From Ulva prolifera (taxonomy: Eukaryota > Chlorophyta > Ulvophyceae > Ulvales > Ulvaceae), in NCBI GenBank assembly GCA_023078555.1, contig CM041199.1:186001-250000 (forward strand): a DNA stretch of 64,000 nucleotides, written 5' to 3'. The notes under the pieces were generated by a model that worked only from the letters and a program-made list of their open reading frames with translations, made no database searches and had not been told where the DNA came from. Each line of letters opens with the position of its first letter. The first letter of the stretch is position 1. Positions 28,182-40,558 of the stretch are shown piece by piece. The position numbers and the translations under genes were made by a program.

Positions 28182-28513
28182 TCCCTACCGACACAATTCT
28201 CGCGTGCATCATGATAGATCAACGTTGGTGCTATGATTCTCTGCAACGTGGTGTCAACTTTGAAAGCGGCTCACTCATGCTCAGCCCACATTTGTGCACG
28301 GCATCATGCATGCTGAACGGGCGGGTCTTAAATCTTTCCATGATTCAACAGCTTTTCCTGAACTTGTTTTGCTCTGGCTAGAATCATTCCATGTCGCATC
28401 CGATCGCGTGCTGGTGCAATCTGATCTGTGGTGTGTGCTCTGCGTGTACACATTGGCTAACTACATGTCCAGGGAGAATGCGATGCTGAAGGTGGTTCAA
28501 CAAATGTTTAATA

Positions 28514-28810
28514 ATGCAACGAAGACATCTGAGCAGGTTCGGCAAGCTGATGCCCAGCGAAAATGGCGCATCACCCGAGGAAGCTCATGACATGGTCGAA
28601 GAGGCCTGGGAGGGAAAGGTGTTCTTTGATCCGAAACAACCTGGGATCTCCGATGAGGAACGCACAAGGCGCAGGTGGGAACTAATCGATTACGGATTAG
28701 AACAGCTGGACCGTAGAAAACAGATGTCAAAGTTCGCTAAGATGCTTGAGCGTCTCAGAGGCCAGAAGCCTGCTGGGTTGCCACCAACTCGATTTAGCTC
28801 ACCCACATGA
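28514..28810 (+). CDS. Hypothetical small charged protein
   Basis: An uninterrupted 98-codon frame from ATG 28,514 to TGA. Its start (MQRRHLSRFGKLM) could be a short mitochondrial or plastid presequence. The rest is acidic then basic and strongly helical: EAHDMVEEAWEGKVFFDP, DEERTRRRWELIDYGLEQL, then RRKQMSKFAKMLERLRG. Codon usage and amino-acid pattern support a real gene. An upstream exon is possible because an ACATCTGAGCAG|GTTCGG junction-like sequence lies inside. Family not recognised. Confidence 0.6.
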   Translation: MQRRHLSRFGKLMPSENGASPEEAHDMVEEAWEGKVFFDPKQPGISDEERTRRRWELIDYGLEQLDRRKQMSKFAKMLERLRGQKPAGLPPTRFSSPT

Positions 28811-29066
28811 AGAGCTGACATCAGCAATGTTGAGATGTGATATGGTGCAAGTGCGTCCTCATAAGCACCGCTGGCGGGCATGTTCTGTGGGGTCACCACA
28901 TCGCCAGTAGCCTGTGCCCCTGAACTACCTTCCATGAATCACCTTTCTTAAATCACCCTTGTGTTATGCGGGCCTGCTTCAGCTTACACGTACTCAGCTG
29001 TTGAGGTGTGACAGCACCTGCCTGACATGCATCACCAATGAGTGTGCTGTGCAGGCTGCCACCAAA

Positions 29067-29255
29067 ATGTCCGCAGGAACGAATGATGATGCCACTGTCG
29101 ATGTATACGCATGCACCATGGCACCAAGCATGAGCCCTCTGCCGCGATCATATGTTTGGGGGCTCACTATGGAAGCAGAGAAGCATGGCGTCGCCATCCA
29201 GCCCGCCCGTGTACAGTGGGATGTCGATCCCTGGGGCAAGTTTTTCACATTGTGA
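29067..29255 (+). CDS. Possible small protein or terminal exon
   Basis: ATG 29,067 opens 62 codons ending in EAEKHGVAIQPARVQWDV and DPWGKFFTL. A candidate acceptor GTGCTGTGCAG lies just upstream at about 29,055, so this could be the last exon of a gene whose earlier exons I cannot place. No family recognised. Confidence 0.3.
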   Translation: MSAGTNDDATVDVYACTMAPSMSPLPRSYVWGLTMEAEKHGVAIQPARVQWDVDPWGKFFTL

Positions 29256-30167
29256 TTTCTGACAATACTTTCCCCGCAAGCGATGTGCCGCGTGTCTTTC
29301 TGCTTCACAGTTCGCCGGGTGCAAACGCGTCAGAATACGGTAGGAAATATGACAAGGTGTCGGCGTTTCAACTTGATTGAATAGCCCCAGGGTGGTAGTG
29401 GCTATGGCACTGGTGACCCTGTCGCCTAGCAGGTGAGTGTGCAGCGTTTCATGCCTGCAGTACACCCGATTTTCAAGGTCACCATCACTGGCAGCGTGCG
29501 TCTGGGTGTCCCGGTCATCATCCATGTTGCGATGGTCTTATGCAGCTATGTAACAATCAACATGCACATGGAGAAGACTGTGTGAACAGCTGTCGCCAAA
29601 GTCTTCTCCATGTCTGCTGCACTATCCTGTCACCAAATATTGTGCTGTTGTTCCAGCAGCAAAGGCTGGTGCAGAACATGTACTGGGCGATGGAGGTCAC
29701 ACAGGTGTCTCCGGTATCTGATCACCCAACTGTGCCCACGCCATTACCCCGTACGAGACCCAGCTATAGGTTGCTGAACCATGCTGACGGACCACCGATG
29801 ACTCTGAAATCAATGCCGGCATCTCTTAGGCCCGCATCACCCTACACCTTGTGAAGTCCATCTTGTGCCACCGGTGTACTTGTCTGTACAGATGCACAGG
29901 CTGTGCCATACATTGTTACATGTGGTACATACACGCATGCATCACCTTGCTAGACCACTGATAGAGTAATTGGGCAGGAATGTGCTTGTCGCTGTGACCA
30001 ATTTGAAGAAAATAATGTCAGCATACATCATACGGAGATCACAGGGCTCTGTGGTGGTATGCTGGAATCGTCTCACAGGTGTTTTGTGTGATTCGCATGG
30101 GGACAAGCAACATAGACTTCTTATCCCATGAGATAACACGACCTTGACGTGTGCGACAGGGCTCATG

Positions 30168-30500
30168 TCAGTGTAAGTTGTGCCCGGTTCTCTGGTACAC
30201 TAGTCCAAATGCCAAGACAAATTGCACAGTCACATCGACAGCCTCACGACGAGATAAGCCTGCATTGATCAATGGAAAGACTGATGCGATGACATGCAAG
30301 GCTAATGCACTGCAAACTGGTGCACGTCTCCCTGCAGCAACATCAGGGCGCTGACAGAAGAATTGTGGCAAATGCAAGCAAGCTGCAAGGAGTCGTCTCG
30401 ACAACCCAAATCCAGTCAAGACTCCTACTGTGATAAGACCGATGATTCGCTCCAAGGCAGCTGTGGCTAAGCATATCAAAAGGAATGCAGTTGTGGCATG
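30168..30500 (-). CDS. Possible membrane-protein exon
   Basis: A minus-strand frame encodes two hydrophobic segments, AFLLICLATAALERIIGLIT followed by VGVLTGFGL, and later AVDVTVQFVLAFGLVYQ, separated by SRREAV-type charged text. It ends with a stop at 30,168. No ATG is in frame (a TAG is just upstream), so it should be a spliced 3' exon. The remainder of 29,300-30,950 has only weak open frames. Family unknown. Confidence 0.35.
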   Translation of the reverse strand, partial: HATTAFLLICLATAALERIIGLITVGVLTGFGLSRRLLAACLHLPQFFCQRPDVAAGRRAPVCSALALHVIASVFPLINAGLSRREAVDVTVQFVLAFGLVYQRTGHNLH

Positions 30501-30957
30501 CGCCAGGAAGACGCTCCTCTACGGCTGCATCCTGCCTTGCTGACAAGGCATCCAGTTTGCAAGGCCCCCAGCCTGTGGAACCAGAACCCTACAATGGACA
30601 CATAGAACACGTAGCCAACTCCTTCGCTACCTACGACTTGACAACCAGGCACCTCTTGACCTCACACCGTGGTGTGCTAGGCTTGGGAACGCACTCGCAC
30701 CCCCTCCATTGGCTGGTCTATCAATAACATTCTAGGTAGCTGTACTCATTGAATGGGGAGCGCGTTGTGCATGAGTGCCTGAAGCAGAGATCCTCCTACT
30801 TTACGCAAAACGCGTCGCCAAGCAGTTCTCAAAACATCTCGCTCCCCCATCGCAAACGTCCAAACCTCACCGCAACAAACTCTGCCGGCACATGCACAAC
30901 CAGCCCCAGGCCCAAAGCGCGGCCGTGACGCGCCACGCCATACATACACCAGCCCGC

Positions 30958-31925
30958 TCAGTCCCGCAGCATTGCCCTCCAGACCTCCATCTCGCTGCCG
31001 CCACTGCCGCCATCGCCACCGCCGCGGCCGTCCTCGCGCCCGGCGGCCGAGCGGCCGATGCGGGCGCGCAGCGCGCGCAGGTCGCACCGCGAGCCGGACG
31101 GCTCCGGCACGTGCTGGAAGGGTCCGCGCGCGCGCCGCGAGTGCTCCCGCCACTCGCGCATCGACTCGTAGCACTCCTCCAGCGCGTCCTCCGCAACCGC
31201 AGCGGTGCGCCGCGTCGCGATCCGCTCCCGCTCCAGGCGCTCCTGCAGCTCGCGCCTGCGGCGGCCGCCCCCCGGGCTGATACCTGCACCGCCGACGGGA
31301 TCTCGGTCCATCAGCATGCACGCTCCGCCCAGCTGGGGTCCAACTCCATGCTGAATTCGTGGGCCACAGCATCTGTGGCACCGAACGGCAGCATGATGCA
31401 AGCGAATATGCACGTTTCAACCAAAACAATCTTGGGACTACCCTGATATGAGTGCATCGACATCACATTTGTACAACCTGAGGCGGCCGCATGCCACGCG
31501 GGTGCAGCCCTGCACATTTTTATTTTTTTTAAATTCCTGTTCCTGTCTGATCATCTGCAATGGGCGGGCGAGGGCCCCCGCGTCCGCAGGGCAACATGCA
31601 TCGCATGCGCAGCAGGAGCAGGGAGCGCACGGTTGAGGAACGGCGTGTGGTTGTGCAGCATCATCGCCGCGAGGCCGCCGATGAGGAGCGGCCAGAGGTT
31701 CGCGCGCGCCTGCTTCAGCGTGTTGCGCACCGCCGTCACGACGTGGCTCGCCTGCGCGGTCGTCTGGTCGGCGTTAGCGGTCGCCGCGGCGTCGGCGGCG
31801 ATCGAGTTGTGCACGGTCACGTGCGTCGGCTGCATCATCGGCTGCCGCGCCGCGAGCATGCCCTGCAGCGCCAGCGCGCGCAACTGCTCTGCACATGCCA
31901 ACGCACCCGCGTCAGTGACCTCCAT
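30958..31925 (-). CDS. Hypothetical single-pass membrane/coiled-coil protein
   Basis: Two exons, join(31631..31925, 30958..31283), complement, phase 1, 206 residues. The donor is AACC|GTGCGC, the GTGCG type common here. Residues 77-90 (LWPLLIGGLAAMML) form one hydrophobic segment, preceded by an Ala/Thr-rich helix (TAVRNTLKQARA) and followed by a highly charged coiled-coil stretch (RRRRELQERLERERIATRR) and a Gly-rich acidic tail. The layout suggests a tail facing the cytosol, with membrane location undecided. I recognise no family. Confidence 0.55.
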
Positions 31926-32542
31926 AGCGACAGCTAGAGTTTGTGGCTAGGGATCCTCGGTCGGTCCCGGACGTCCGAGGTATTGATGTCCCCAATAATA
32001 AGGGATGTAATCATGCATGCCTACACACCATGCCGTGCAGCGCCCCCACCCGCTGGTAAAATGAACGGCTCGGTCTCGTTCATGAATCTCGGACGATTGT
32101 GTTGCGGCGTTCATTGGAACATGATCGTCTCTGCGATGTTTCATTGCAGGGTTGTGTCATCTCGTTTCCGATGGAAGTGCATGCCGCAGCAGCTCAGCAG
32201 GGGAACTGCTGGTTTTTTTTGCTGAAACTGGCTGACCAGGGGGCACACTGTAGCGCCGCAGGATCTGCGAAACTGCGCCGTTTCCGCATAGGCCGCACGG
32301 ACACACATACTTTCTTGGACGGGGCTGCGTCCACCGATTGAAACAAACGCAGCAGCGACACCCCCACTGGAAACAAGGCATCATGCTGCTAGACTCGACG
32401 TGTTTCTCTGGGGCATGCGAGGACAGGGGCTTGTCATGCGGTCTGCTGAGTGCAGCATCCGGAGCCGCCACCGACTCTCATCCCCCCGGGGACCTTCAGA
32501 CTGTGCAGGCATAGTATAGTGCCCCATTTGTTGGTCTCGGGG
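31926..32542. other. No gene recognised
   Basis: Between two minus-strand genes. Short frames on both strands have no splice-consistent continuation. It should contain the promoter of the 206-residue protein gene and the 3' end of the next gene. Confidence 0.4.
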
Positions 32543-33896
32543 CTAGAGAGGTGGTGGATGCGGACCTGGGTCCATGTTGTCAAAGAAGGCCATCGGGGCG
32601 GCCTGCGTGCCGTTGGACTGCGTGAGCTCCCGGGAGGTGAACGTCCGCCCCTGGTTCCACTCACTGCCATTTGCTACGACTGCTGTCCGGCTAGGGTCTG
32701 GTGCCTGTAGCACTTCTTGTTGGTGATGCGCAGACAGAGCCATCAAAGCGGGCACCACAATGACTGCACGGCCCACCAGGACAAAATTCCAATCCAGGAG
32801 GAGAACGTTCCTGATGAGATGGTCGAAAGGTTTGTTGGAGCTGTCATATGTCAACATGTGCTCATAGTTGCAGCACTGGCGGAGCTTGTGTGTCGTACCG
32901 TCGATGAACCGCCTGAGGAAAACATTTTCATATCAGCTCCTAGTTGCTCTTGGTTGCGGCTGATTTGTTCAACCGATTCAGCAAGATACTTCAGCGTGCT
33001 CCTGATGGAAGAGAGCTCCGAGAATTCACCCTTTCCAGGAGGTGTTTCTGGCTCGAACGGAAGCTGGTGCTTGTCAAGAGCAACGGAAAAAACTCGATGC
33101 AACACTTCCAAGCAGTCTAGGTCTGCTGTCGATAGGCTGATGGACCTATTGTCTGCCAATCGAAGATGCTGCTGGCACCTGCATGCTCGGCACTGTCCAT
33201 GATGAGGTCATGAGAAGCTCCCAATGAATCAGAGCAGACGTTGTTGTGACAGTGGAGGTGCAGATTTTAAACAGCCACATACTCTCAGGCTTAGGATCTT
33301 GTAACAGCGAGAAGCACATGTACGCTGCATGAAAATGCGACCACACCAAAACACTGACGAGGCCAGCACAGTTTCTGCGCGGCTCGACAAATCAACCGCT
33401 CATCTGGACTACGTCGTGTAGTTTGCAAATTCCAGAGCTTTCATGACGTGGTGATGAAGTCAATGTCAGCATCTCCACTGATGCAGCAAACATTTCCAAG
33501 TTGCCATGGTCATGTGGTGCGCGCACACACCATGAGAGCTGGCACGACTACTCAATTTGGCATGGGAGCAGACCTTTCGATCTGCTTGACGAGTTGAGTC
33601 AGCGTTTCGGGCTCAAGCTTTGCTGCCTGCACGCGCACGGGCGCCAGAGCTGCTAAGAGACTTGCGACCTGCTCGCTCAGAGCGCTTGAGTTGTCTTTTG
33701 ACGCGGTACAGATGTCTATGGATAGCTTCCTCAACTTATCAAGCGCTGCTTGGATATGTTGGTCCAGTGGGCGGACATCTAACGAAACGCTGCTGCGTGG
33801 TGTGTCTCGCGGCAGGGGGTAAGCGCATATGCTGTCGCCAGGTGGTGGCAGATCTAGAGGCGAGCTCAATCTCAGATCATCAGCGATTGTTGTCAT
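32543..33896 (-). CDS. Hypothetical helical protein
   Basis: Exon 1 is 33,574..33,896 (ATG at 33,896, ends AG|GTCTGC, phase 2) and exon 2 begins at 33,178 in matching phase. Exon 1 encodes a Pro-rich start then helices (DQHIQAALDKLRKLSIDI; SEQVASLLAALAPVRVQ). Exon 2 encodes DCLEVLHRVFSVALDKH and RSTLKYLAESVEQISRNQEQ. The last exon is ambiguous: one frame gives a hydrophobic tail (LLDWNFVLVGRAVIVV, stop at 32,543), while the frame that fits a GTACGA donor gives a short Cys-containing end (CSHCGARFDG, stop near 32,700). Coiled-coil character suggests a structural or adaptor role; family not recognised. Confidence 0.5.
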
Positions 33897-34361
33897 AGGG
33901 CTGTCAGATTGACAAGCATCATCACGATTGTGCCCGCTTTGCCACACAACGCCTCTCTTCGATCAGCATCTATTATGCAACAGTGCGCTGACGAGTGCAC
34001 ATTGACACAGGTGGAGTATCATCGGCGAGTTCAGAGCAAGCAAGTTGCTGCGCTTCGTGTGCATGCACGACGTTTACACCGGCCGTACGACCATGCTTGT
34101 GGCTATAGACACGACGCCTACGCGCGCCTGTGTGCAATCTGTGATGAAAGCGTGTTGACCTCTCGCCACACCTGCGCTGTACCACCTACTGGAGCTATCG
34201 GAGCTGAGCACATTGAGTAAACCCGTGAACACACAGCCTCTGTACATGAACCATGTTGCCTGGGCGCGTTGTACTGCGGGACTAGGATATGGTGTGTGGT
34301 GGAGATGCTTCGTCGACATGATGATGTACACATGCAGCTGCAGCCTTCCTGGTGATCAAGT

Positions 34362-37300
34362 ATGCTTATGAAGCGAAAACAAATAGCTACCGTGTTTACA
34401 AGTGGGATTGTGTGTGCTGGAGCTGCATTGCCATGCTTGCTGCCCGAACTTGTCTTGCCTGTAAACGCATCGAATGACGACGGTCGTTCGACGCAACAGC
34501 ACCAGTTCAGATGCTTCACACCGGACGAAGTTCAGGCAGCTGTGGTATATAATGGCGCAGATGTGCCTGAATTCACCGTTACTGAACCCATATGCCTTCC
34601 GGTGATCTCCGCAACCGCAGGTTTCCAGGCTTCCCCGCACAATGGGATACCTGATGGCGTCGAATGCAATGCCTATAATTGGTGCGCACCGATGAACATC
34701 TTTTCCGACGCGCAAATCTGGCCGAAAATGTCCGTCGCATTTGCCCGCCATCAGCACAGTTGAGCCCTCCCCGCCTGCAGGTGTGATTCTCAAGGCATAT
34801 GCAGCACAGTGTGCCAACGGGGGTCTGTCAGAATTGATTCATGGTATCAGTGGGCAGCAGGTGTGCAACTCGCAGCAATATCCGTGTTGTGCACTGTGCA
34901 CGGCTGGCGCGTCGAGGCCTCAACCCACGCGCAGGCGGTGGGACGCATTGCACGCCATCGCCCACCCGGTGAACGCCTCTGCGCTGTCCATTCGAAGCAT
35001 TTATTGTTTGCTGTTCAAATCTCCTCAATGGAGGTCTCGTCGACTTTCAATACGCACGTGGCGATCGCCTTTGCCACCATGACGTACCTCGCGCAATGAC
35101 ATACAGATACATGCGTCAGTCATACATGTCGATGGTCGCGTTATCGCTCTTCCATATCCCCCGAAGCGCGATATCTCCTAGCGCGAGATCCAGTTGCATC
35201 GCCATCGCGTTTTTTGAATTGCGTGTGTTACTGCAGCTTGGCAGCGCAATGCAAGTAGACACAAGCCTCTGTGCCATGCGTCTTTGCTGGGCTCCCATAA
35301 TTCTGCAATCACGCTGGCTGATGGATACGGCAATCAGGACCTTTACTGGCAGTCGTTCCTGGAGTACCTTCCTAATCTGGTGCGCCTTGGCTCCGCCTGT
35401 TGACACGGGGTTACTGACTCTGCAGCCCAGTGTCCCTCCAATACCCCATGCCAACAGCAAAAGCACATCCTCATCTCGCGAGCTAGATGCTCGAACCGTC
35501 CAAGCTGGCCCAATCCCCTTCACTGTCCCATGCAGGAGTGGTAAGTGCATTCACAATTCCCTGATCGTGCGGTCATCCTCTCACTCCCCATATGCCCCAG
35601 GCGACCGCAGACATCCAGCCACATCTGGCCGGACAGCTTGGCACTGCTGCAGGGGACAACGCCGGTCTTGCGCACGAACAACCAGTGGCTGTCCGTGACA
35701 GACCAGCTGAACCTCGGGGTGCGGGTCGTGGAGGTGGACACTCACTGGTTCGAGGGGGCGCTGCGCGCGGCGCACTGCGGCGGCCTGCACTCCAAGCCCC
35801 TCAACGAACTCATCTCCATCCTCAACTCGCTCTCGAAGCTGATGGGCAACCGCATCCGCTGGGACACAGAGACGATCGGGTGCGCCGCCGGCTGCCCCGG
35901 CCGCCTGGGCCTCGTGTTGAGGCCCAGACTTGGGGGTGCAGAGTGATAGTGTGGGGGAGCCGGCTGAATCTTTGGGGTGTCCGGCCGATTGTGTGGGGGT
36001 GCTGACTGAGCATTCGTGGCACGTTTCCTCATGGCATTCCACTGGTGCAAGAGCCTCCAGAATGTCCCGAGACAGAGCGTCAGCATGATCGCTGGTCACC
36101 GGTGGAAGCAATGTGGCAGCTGTGCCGCCTAAAAATTTGCAGCGATCAATTGAGCCAACGCAAGATCAACCAGCTTGACACGATTTAGGTGGCACCTTCT
36201 GAGCGTGCGGCCGAGTTCCTGCTGTCATCATATCGCGGCAGACGCCGCACAGCAGTACGCAGCCGTACAGACCAAGCATCAGCGACACTGGCGCCGCTCG
36301 CCGTGCAGCTGTGTCGGGTCGCCTTGCAAAGTCTCCAGGGCGGCCATCCAGAAATAAGTCCCAACCATCCAAAATTGTTCTGTGTGGTCTGGCTCGACGA
36401 CCCAAAGCTGCTGTGCAGGTGTAGCCCCAGCCTGTCGTCGATCCCGGTGCGCGACCAGCGCCACGTGGCGTCGGTGCTACAGGAGATTGCGGACTGGCTG
36501 CGTGCCCCCGGGAACGAGGAGGAGGTGCTCGTGGTGTTCTTCGACGATGAGAAGGACATCGCGACGTGGGTGCGCCTCCGCCTCGGCGGCACACGCCCTG
36601 CAAAAGTCAGGGCGCTGGACTCACGACGCTTGCCCCTCCTCCTGAGCTTGGTGCATGCTCTGCTGTACGCATCACACCAATCAATGTCCACTGGGATACG
36701 GCTCAGTAAATTCAGAGTTACTTTTCTTTACACCGAGTGTGGCTATGTAAGCATCCATTCATGCATACACCATAGTTCATTGAGAAGGCCCCACAGGACT
36801 TGCTGCAGATTTTGCGGGGCCACGCGCACCACAGGGCCGCCAATGCAACTGCGCCCGCGAAGCGATTTCGATTCGATTCTGCGATCATTGCGAAATCGGT
36901 CGCAGCATGCTGTGGTGCTGAGAAAGGGTGTCATGTTTTTGTTGCATAAATCCTGTTTGTCGTGGGCAGCAGGGGCCCTCCGGCGGGTGCTGTTGCCGTT
37001 GCCTTCGAGAGGCCATCCAGCTGACAGAGAGATTATGCTCAGATGCCTCCCTAGTATGTTGACCTGTTCACTGTTGTCCAGGAAGAGAGTCCATGTGCTT
37101 TTTGCTGCTTCTGGAAGAGGGCCGTTGACTTATGTTGAGGGTGATGGCTGTGTGTAGGGCAAGGTGCCGAACCTGCTGCGCGTGATCCGTGAGTCCTTCC
37201 CGCCCGAGTGGCTGTTCACACCGCCGATCAAGGCGCGCGTCAGGCCTGACGGCTGGCCGTCACTCGCGGAGATGCGGCAGCATGGCGCGCGGGTCGTGCT

Positions 37301-39036
37301 TGTCAGCCGCTGGGGCTACGGGGCCGACGCAGCGCAGCTCATGTTCTCCAGGTACGCTTCTCCCAGGTCCTCGCATTCCGTCCCCGCTCCACCACCGCCT
37401 CATCAGCATGTGACTCGATCCCGCACCTGTTTCCTCATACCCTGCAGGCAGGGCCGCCGTCATGGTCTGTCTGGTTCCCTCGGCTGCGTGGACGTGGTTG
37501 CTGCAGGTGATTTGCGTGGGTGCTGAGCAACAGAGGTGGCCAGCACAGCAGGTCCGTCTCCGGTGCAAAACCACAGACCACACAGCCCGGCGCTACCACG
37601 GCTATGGCACAATACCCCGCGAACTCCCAATCTGGTGTATGTGCACATCCTTATTTACATATATATTTTTGTGGTGATAGCCCCCGTGGTGCAGGAAGCA
37701 TGTTTGCGGTTGGTTCGAGCCTGCGATGTGGGAGCTCGCGCCGCCGCCGGAGTGCGACTCGATCTTCATGAACCACAGCCACCCGCAGGACGGCGGCTTT
37801 AGCCGCATCAACGACTGCAAGCTCGTCTACGGGCCCCTCAACTGCAACTTCCTGCCGCGCAGCGCCTCGGACTCGCAGCAGCAGTTCTCTGATGCCAGCG
37901 TCCAGGGGACGTCAATGTGCGCCCCCCGCCCGCCCGCTGCTGTGCCCGCCCTCTGCTGTTGGGTCCCACAGCGTCCGCTGCTCCAACCTCCTGTGTCACA
38001 GTGAACAGCAGATGCCAAGTTATGGAACTCTTGCTGCATAGCTGGGCTGAAGACTGCATCAAAGGAGTCATGGCAAGGGAGATTGCGTCAGGCACCGACC
38101 GTTCAAGGCCGCTGCAGCTGTGAGTCAGCGCACAAATTCGGCCGCATTTGTGGCTGCTCTAGTTGTCCAAGGGCCAGCTGTCTATGCGAGTGGTACCTTC
38201 CTCGCAAATTTCCGCGTCGGACAAACGTGACCCATGCATGACCTGCAAGCGCGTGCAGGTGTGGCTGGAACTGCATCAGCCCGGACTGGCTGACACCCGA
38301 GCTCGCCCGCAGCACTGTCTGGTCTTGGGCGCCTGGGGAGCCCCGCAGCCTAGGCCTCTCCACCACCCCCCCCTCTGCTGTTGCCGCTGCTGCTGCTGTG
38401 GAGGATACGGCCGCGCAGTCTTCCTCGCGCAGCTCCGCGGACGCCACAGGAGCGGGAGCGGCAGTGGACGCGGCCGGAGACGGCTGCGTGGCGATGAGCG
38501 CGCTGGACGGCCGCTGGCGGACCGTCCCCTGCGGCGATGCGCTGCCGATCGCATGCAAGGCCGTCGGCGATGGGGCTGTGGCCGCGGGCAACTGGGCCGG
38601 GGGTGCCGCCCATGCTGCGCGTGCCCCGGCGGCGGACGCCTTGTGGCATCTGGGATGCAACGCAGTGTTCTCTGCCGACGGCGGCTGGACATGTGAGCCG
38701 GGCCGCTCGGCAGATCTGGCTGCTGCTCTGGGTGCGCTGAGCGGCGGGATCCGGGGCGTGCCGGCTGGCGGCAGCGCGCAGGGTGAGGGGGCTGTGGTGC
38801 CCGGGGGGGCGGCGGCGTGCGCGCCAGGGTTCGAGGTGGCGTATCCGCACATCGCGTGGGACAATATGGCGTTGTGGCGGGCGCTGGTGGATTCCGGAGA
38901 GGAACGGGTGATGCTGCCGCTGCGGCCGGGGGCAGACCCTGCAGCCCAGGGTGGATGTGTTCCAGGCGGGGAATGCCTCGCTCTGGCGAGGCCGGGGCCC
39001 TTCCGCGGTACTGCAGTTTCAGGGAGGTTTGGGTAG
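34362..39036 (+). CDS. Secreted PI-PLC-X-like phosphodiesterase with C-type-lectin-like C-terminus
   Basis: Exons join(34362..34681, 34781..34968, 35237..35379, 35611..35879, 36419..36569, 37158..37351, 37695..37916, 38259..39036); all eight phases agree, 754 residues. A signal sequence (TVFTSGIVCAGAALPCLLP) is followed by a Cys-rich segment (CNAYNWCDSQGICSTVC). The PLC-X barrel has SHNSAITLADG with His190, DQLNLGVRVVEVD, a second histidine His272 in LRAAHCGGLH, and EEEVLVVFFDDE as the usual strand. From about residue 496 the pattern WSWAPGEP, then CVAM, GRWRTVPC and PIACK is that of a C-type lectin fold. PI-PLC-X enzymes cleave phosphoinositide or GPI-type phosphodiesters; the lectin part could bind wall or surface glycans. 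The substrate is unknown. Four of seven donors are GTGCGC. Confidence 0.8.
36681..36732 (+). repeat. About 50-bp dispersed element, copy 1 (PLC intron 5)
   Basis: Begins TCAATGTCC and contains GGATACGGCTCAGTAAATTC then GTTACTTTTCTTTAC. It lies in intron 5 of the PLC-X/lectin gene, in sense orientation. Copies 2 and 3 are at 45,824 and 46,742. Confidence 0.85.
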
Positions 39037-39200
39037 AGCACAGCTGGGGATATGCATACAGTCGTTCAGGACCTGTGCAGGCCAAGGTCGGGCCACGTTC
39101 CTTTTGCATTCTTGCGTGATGAAATGGTTGTGTGATGTCAGCACACGCCGCACGCATGCATGGCGCACGGCACCGGCTCTGCAATGGGTCGTTTCGTGGA

Positions 39201-40425
39201 TCATGCGTCATGCATGCAGCTTGGGCATGAGTCAGATGGGCCGCTGTCAGTCTGCTGTCTCGTTCGCCGCAGGATGTTCTGCCCGAGCGCGTGCACGGGC
39301 TTCTGCCACACGGAGTGCCAGTGATCGCGAGAATGGTTGCCGTGGGTGGGGCTCAGCAGCAGGCCCAGGTTTGCGTTGCAGTGGGTGGCCTGGGCATCGA
39401 GGCACGAATCCCAATGTCTTAGGTCACTGCGTCTTGGGTGTTGTGGATATATACTTGCTTTTCTGGGGTGGGGCGTGTGTGACGGAGCACCCGATGTTTG
39501 CAATTTCCAATGAGCGAACTGATAGAAGTTAGATCTGGCGTGTGTTGCAGTTGTGTCCGGCTGCGGATACGTGTGGACAGCCTGGCTTGCACGTAGTGCG
39601 AGGCCGGCTGTGCACGGTGTAATGTTTGAGCACTGTGCACATTTATCGAGCATTGTCGTCATACAGGCGAGGGGGCACTGCATGTCGGTGAGGCTGACTT
39701 GCGACGAACAATCACATCGCAGGAAACTGGTACACTCCTGCAGATCCATTGCGGTTGACTCTTGTGCCGACCACTGACACGAGGGGCATTGCAGAGCTCT
39801 GTAGGCGAATCCACTGTGTATGCTTAGGCCCAGCATCACTGTACTCCTCAAAGCTGACATGTTGTCAGTGTCAAGTGAGATACGCGACAGTTGCCTTACG
39901 ACTTCTGTACTGGGCCAAAATCGTTGGCACTGTCAGAGTCCTTGACAACATGGCTGGGCCAACCATTGATGCAACTCCACCAGCACAGCTTCTCTTCGGC
40001 TGCCCGTGCTGCTGATGTGAGCCATAGCGTTGAGGTAGGTGCGTGGTGTTCAGGAACCTGCTCACGAATGGTCCGGACTGTGCTTGTGGGATGTCCGTTC
40101 ATCGGAATGCTGATGCCCTTGCGGGTATGGTGTAACCCCCGTTGGACTGTTCAGTTCTTCTTCGAAGTCTTTGTGTTGCCTCAGGTCCTGGGTGGCTACA
40201 TGTGCATGCATCAGGTGAAGTAGACAACTGCTTGCCAAGCCTTCGTTGCCTTGCGTCCTGCCTCAGGAGAGGGGGTGGCATCAATCTATTGCTGGCCACT
40301 CTCGCGCTGTATTTGTTCAAGACATGTTGAAGGGCGGCATTTATAGTCTGCCAAGCTGAAACCGTGTGGCCAACTCTATAGTCCAGGGCTGCAAGAACAT
40401 TTCTTGTTCTTTGTGAACCTGTCAA
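39201..40425 (-). CDS. Hypothetical Cys-rich protein (exons partly resolved)
   Basis: Minus-strand coding-like segments occur in order: 40,110-40,425 (LAALDYRVGHTVSAWQTI; NAALQHVLNKY), 39,900-40,060 (SAARAAEEKLCWWSCIN, ending at a GTAAGG donor near 39,903), and about 39,580-39,800 (ALQCPSCQWSAQE; LRCDCSS; MLDKCAQC). The last segment has regularly spaced cysteines (CxxC, CxC, CxxC) that could bind zinc. Junction phases were not all reconciled, and the first coding exon may begin upstream near 40,500. It is divergent from the OMA1-like gene, with under 150 bp between them. Family not recognised. Confidence 0.4.
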
Positions 40426-40558
40426 TTAGACCGCAAGTAGCGGCCTGTATGCGCAGGTGTCAGCTTTGATACTGTTCAACCGCTCGATGCAGCTGGTGAT
40501 GTGGGAGATTCCAAGTAGTGAAGATGTTCAGTGGTGAAACACGGCGGATGCTGTGATC

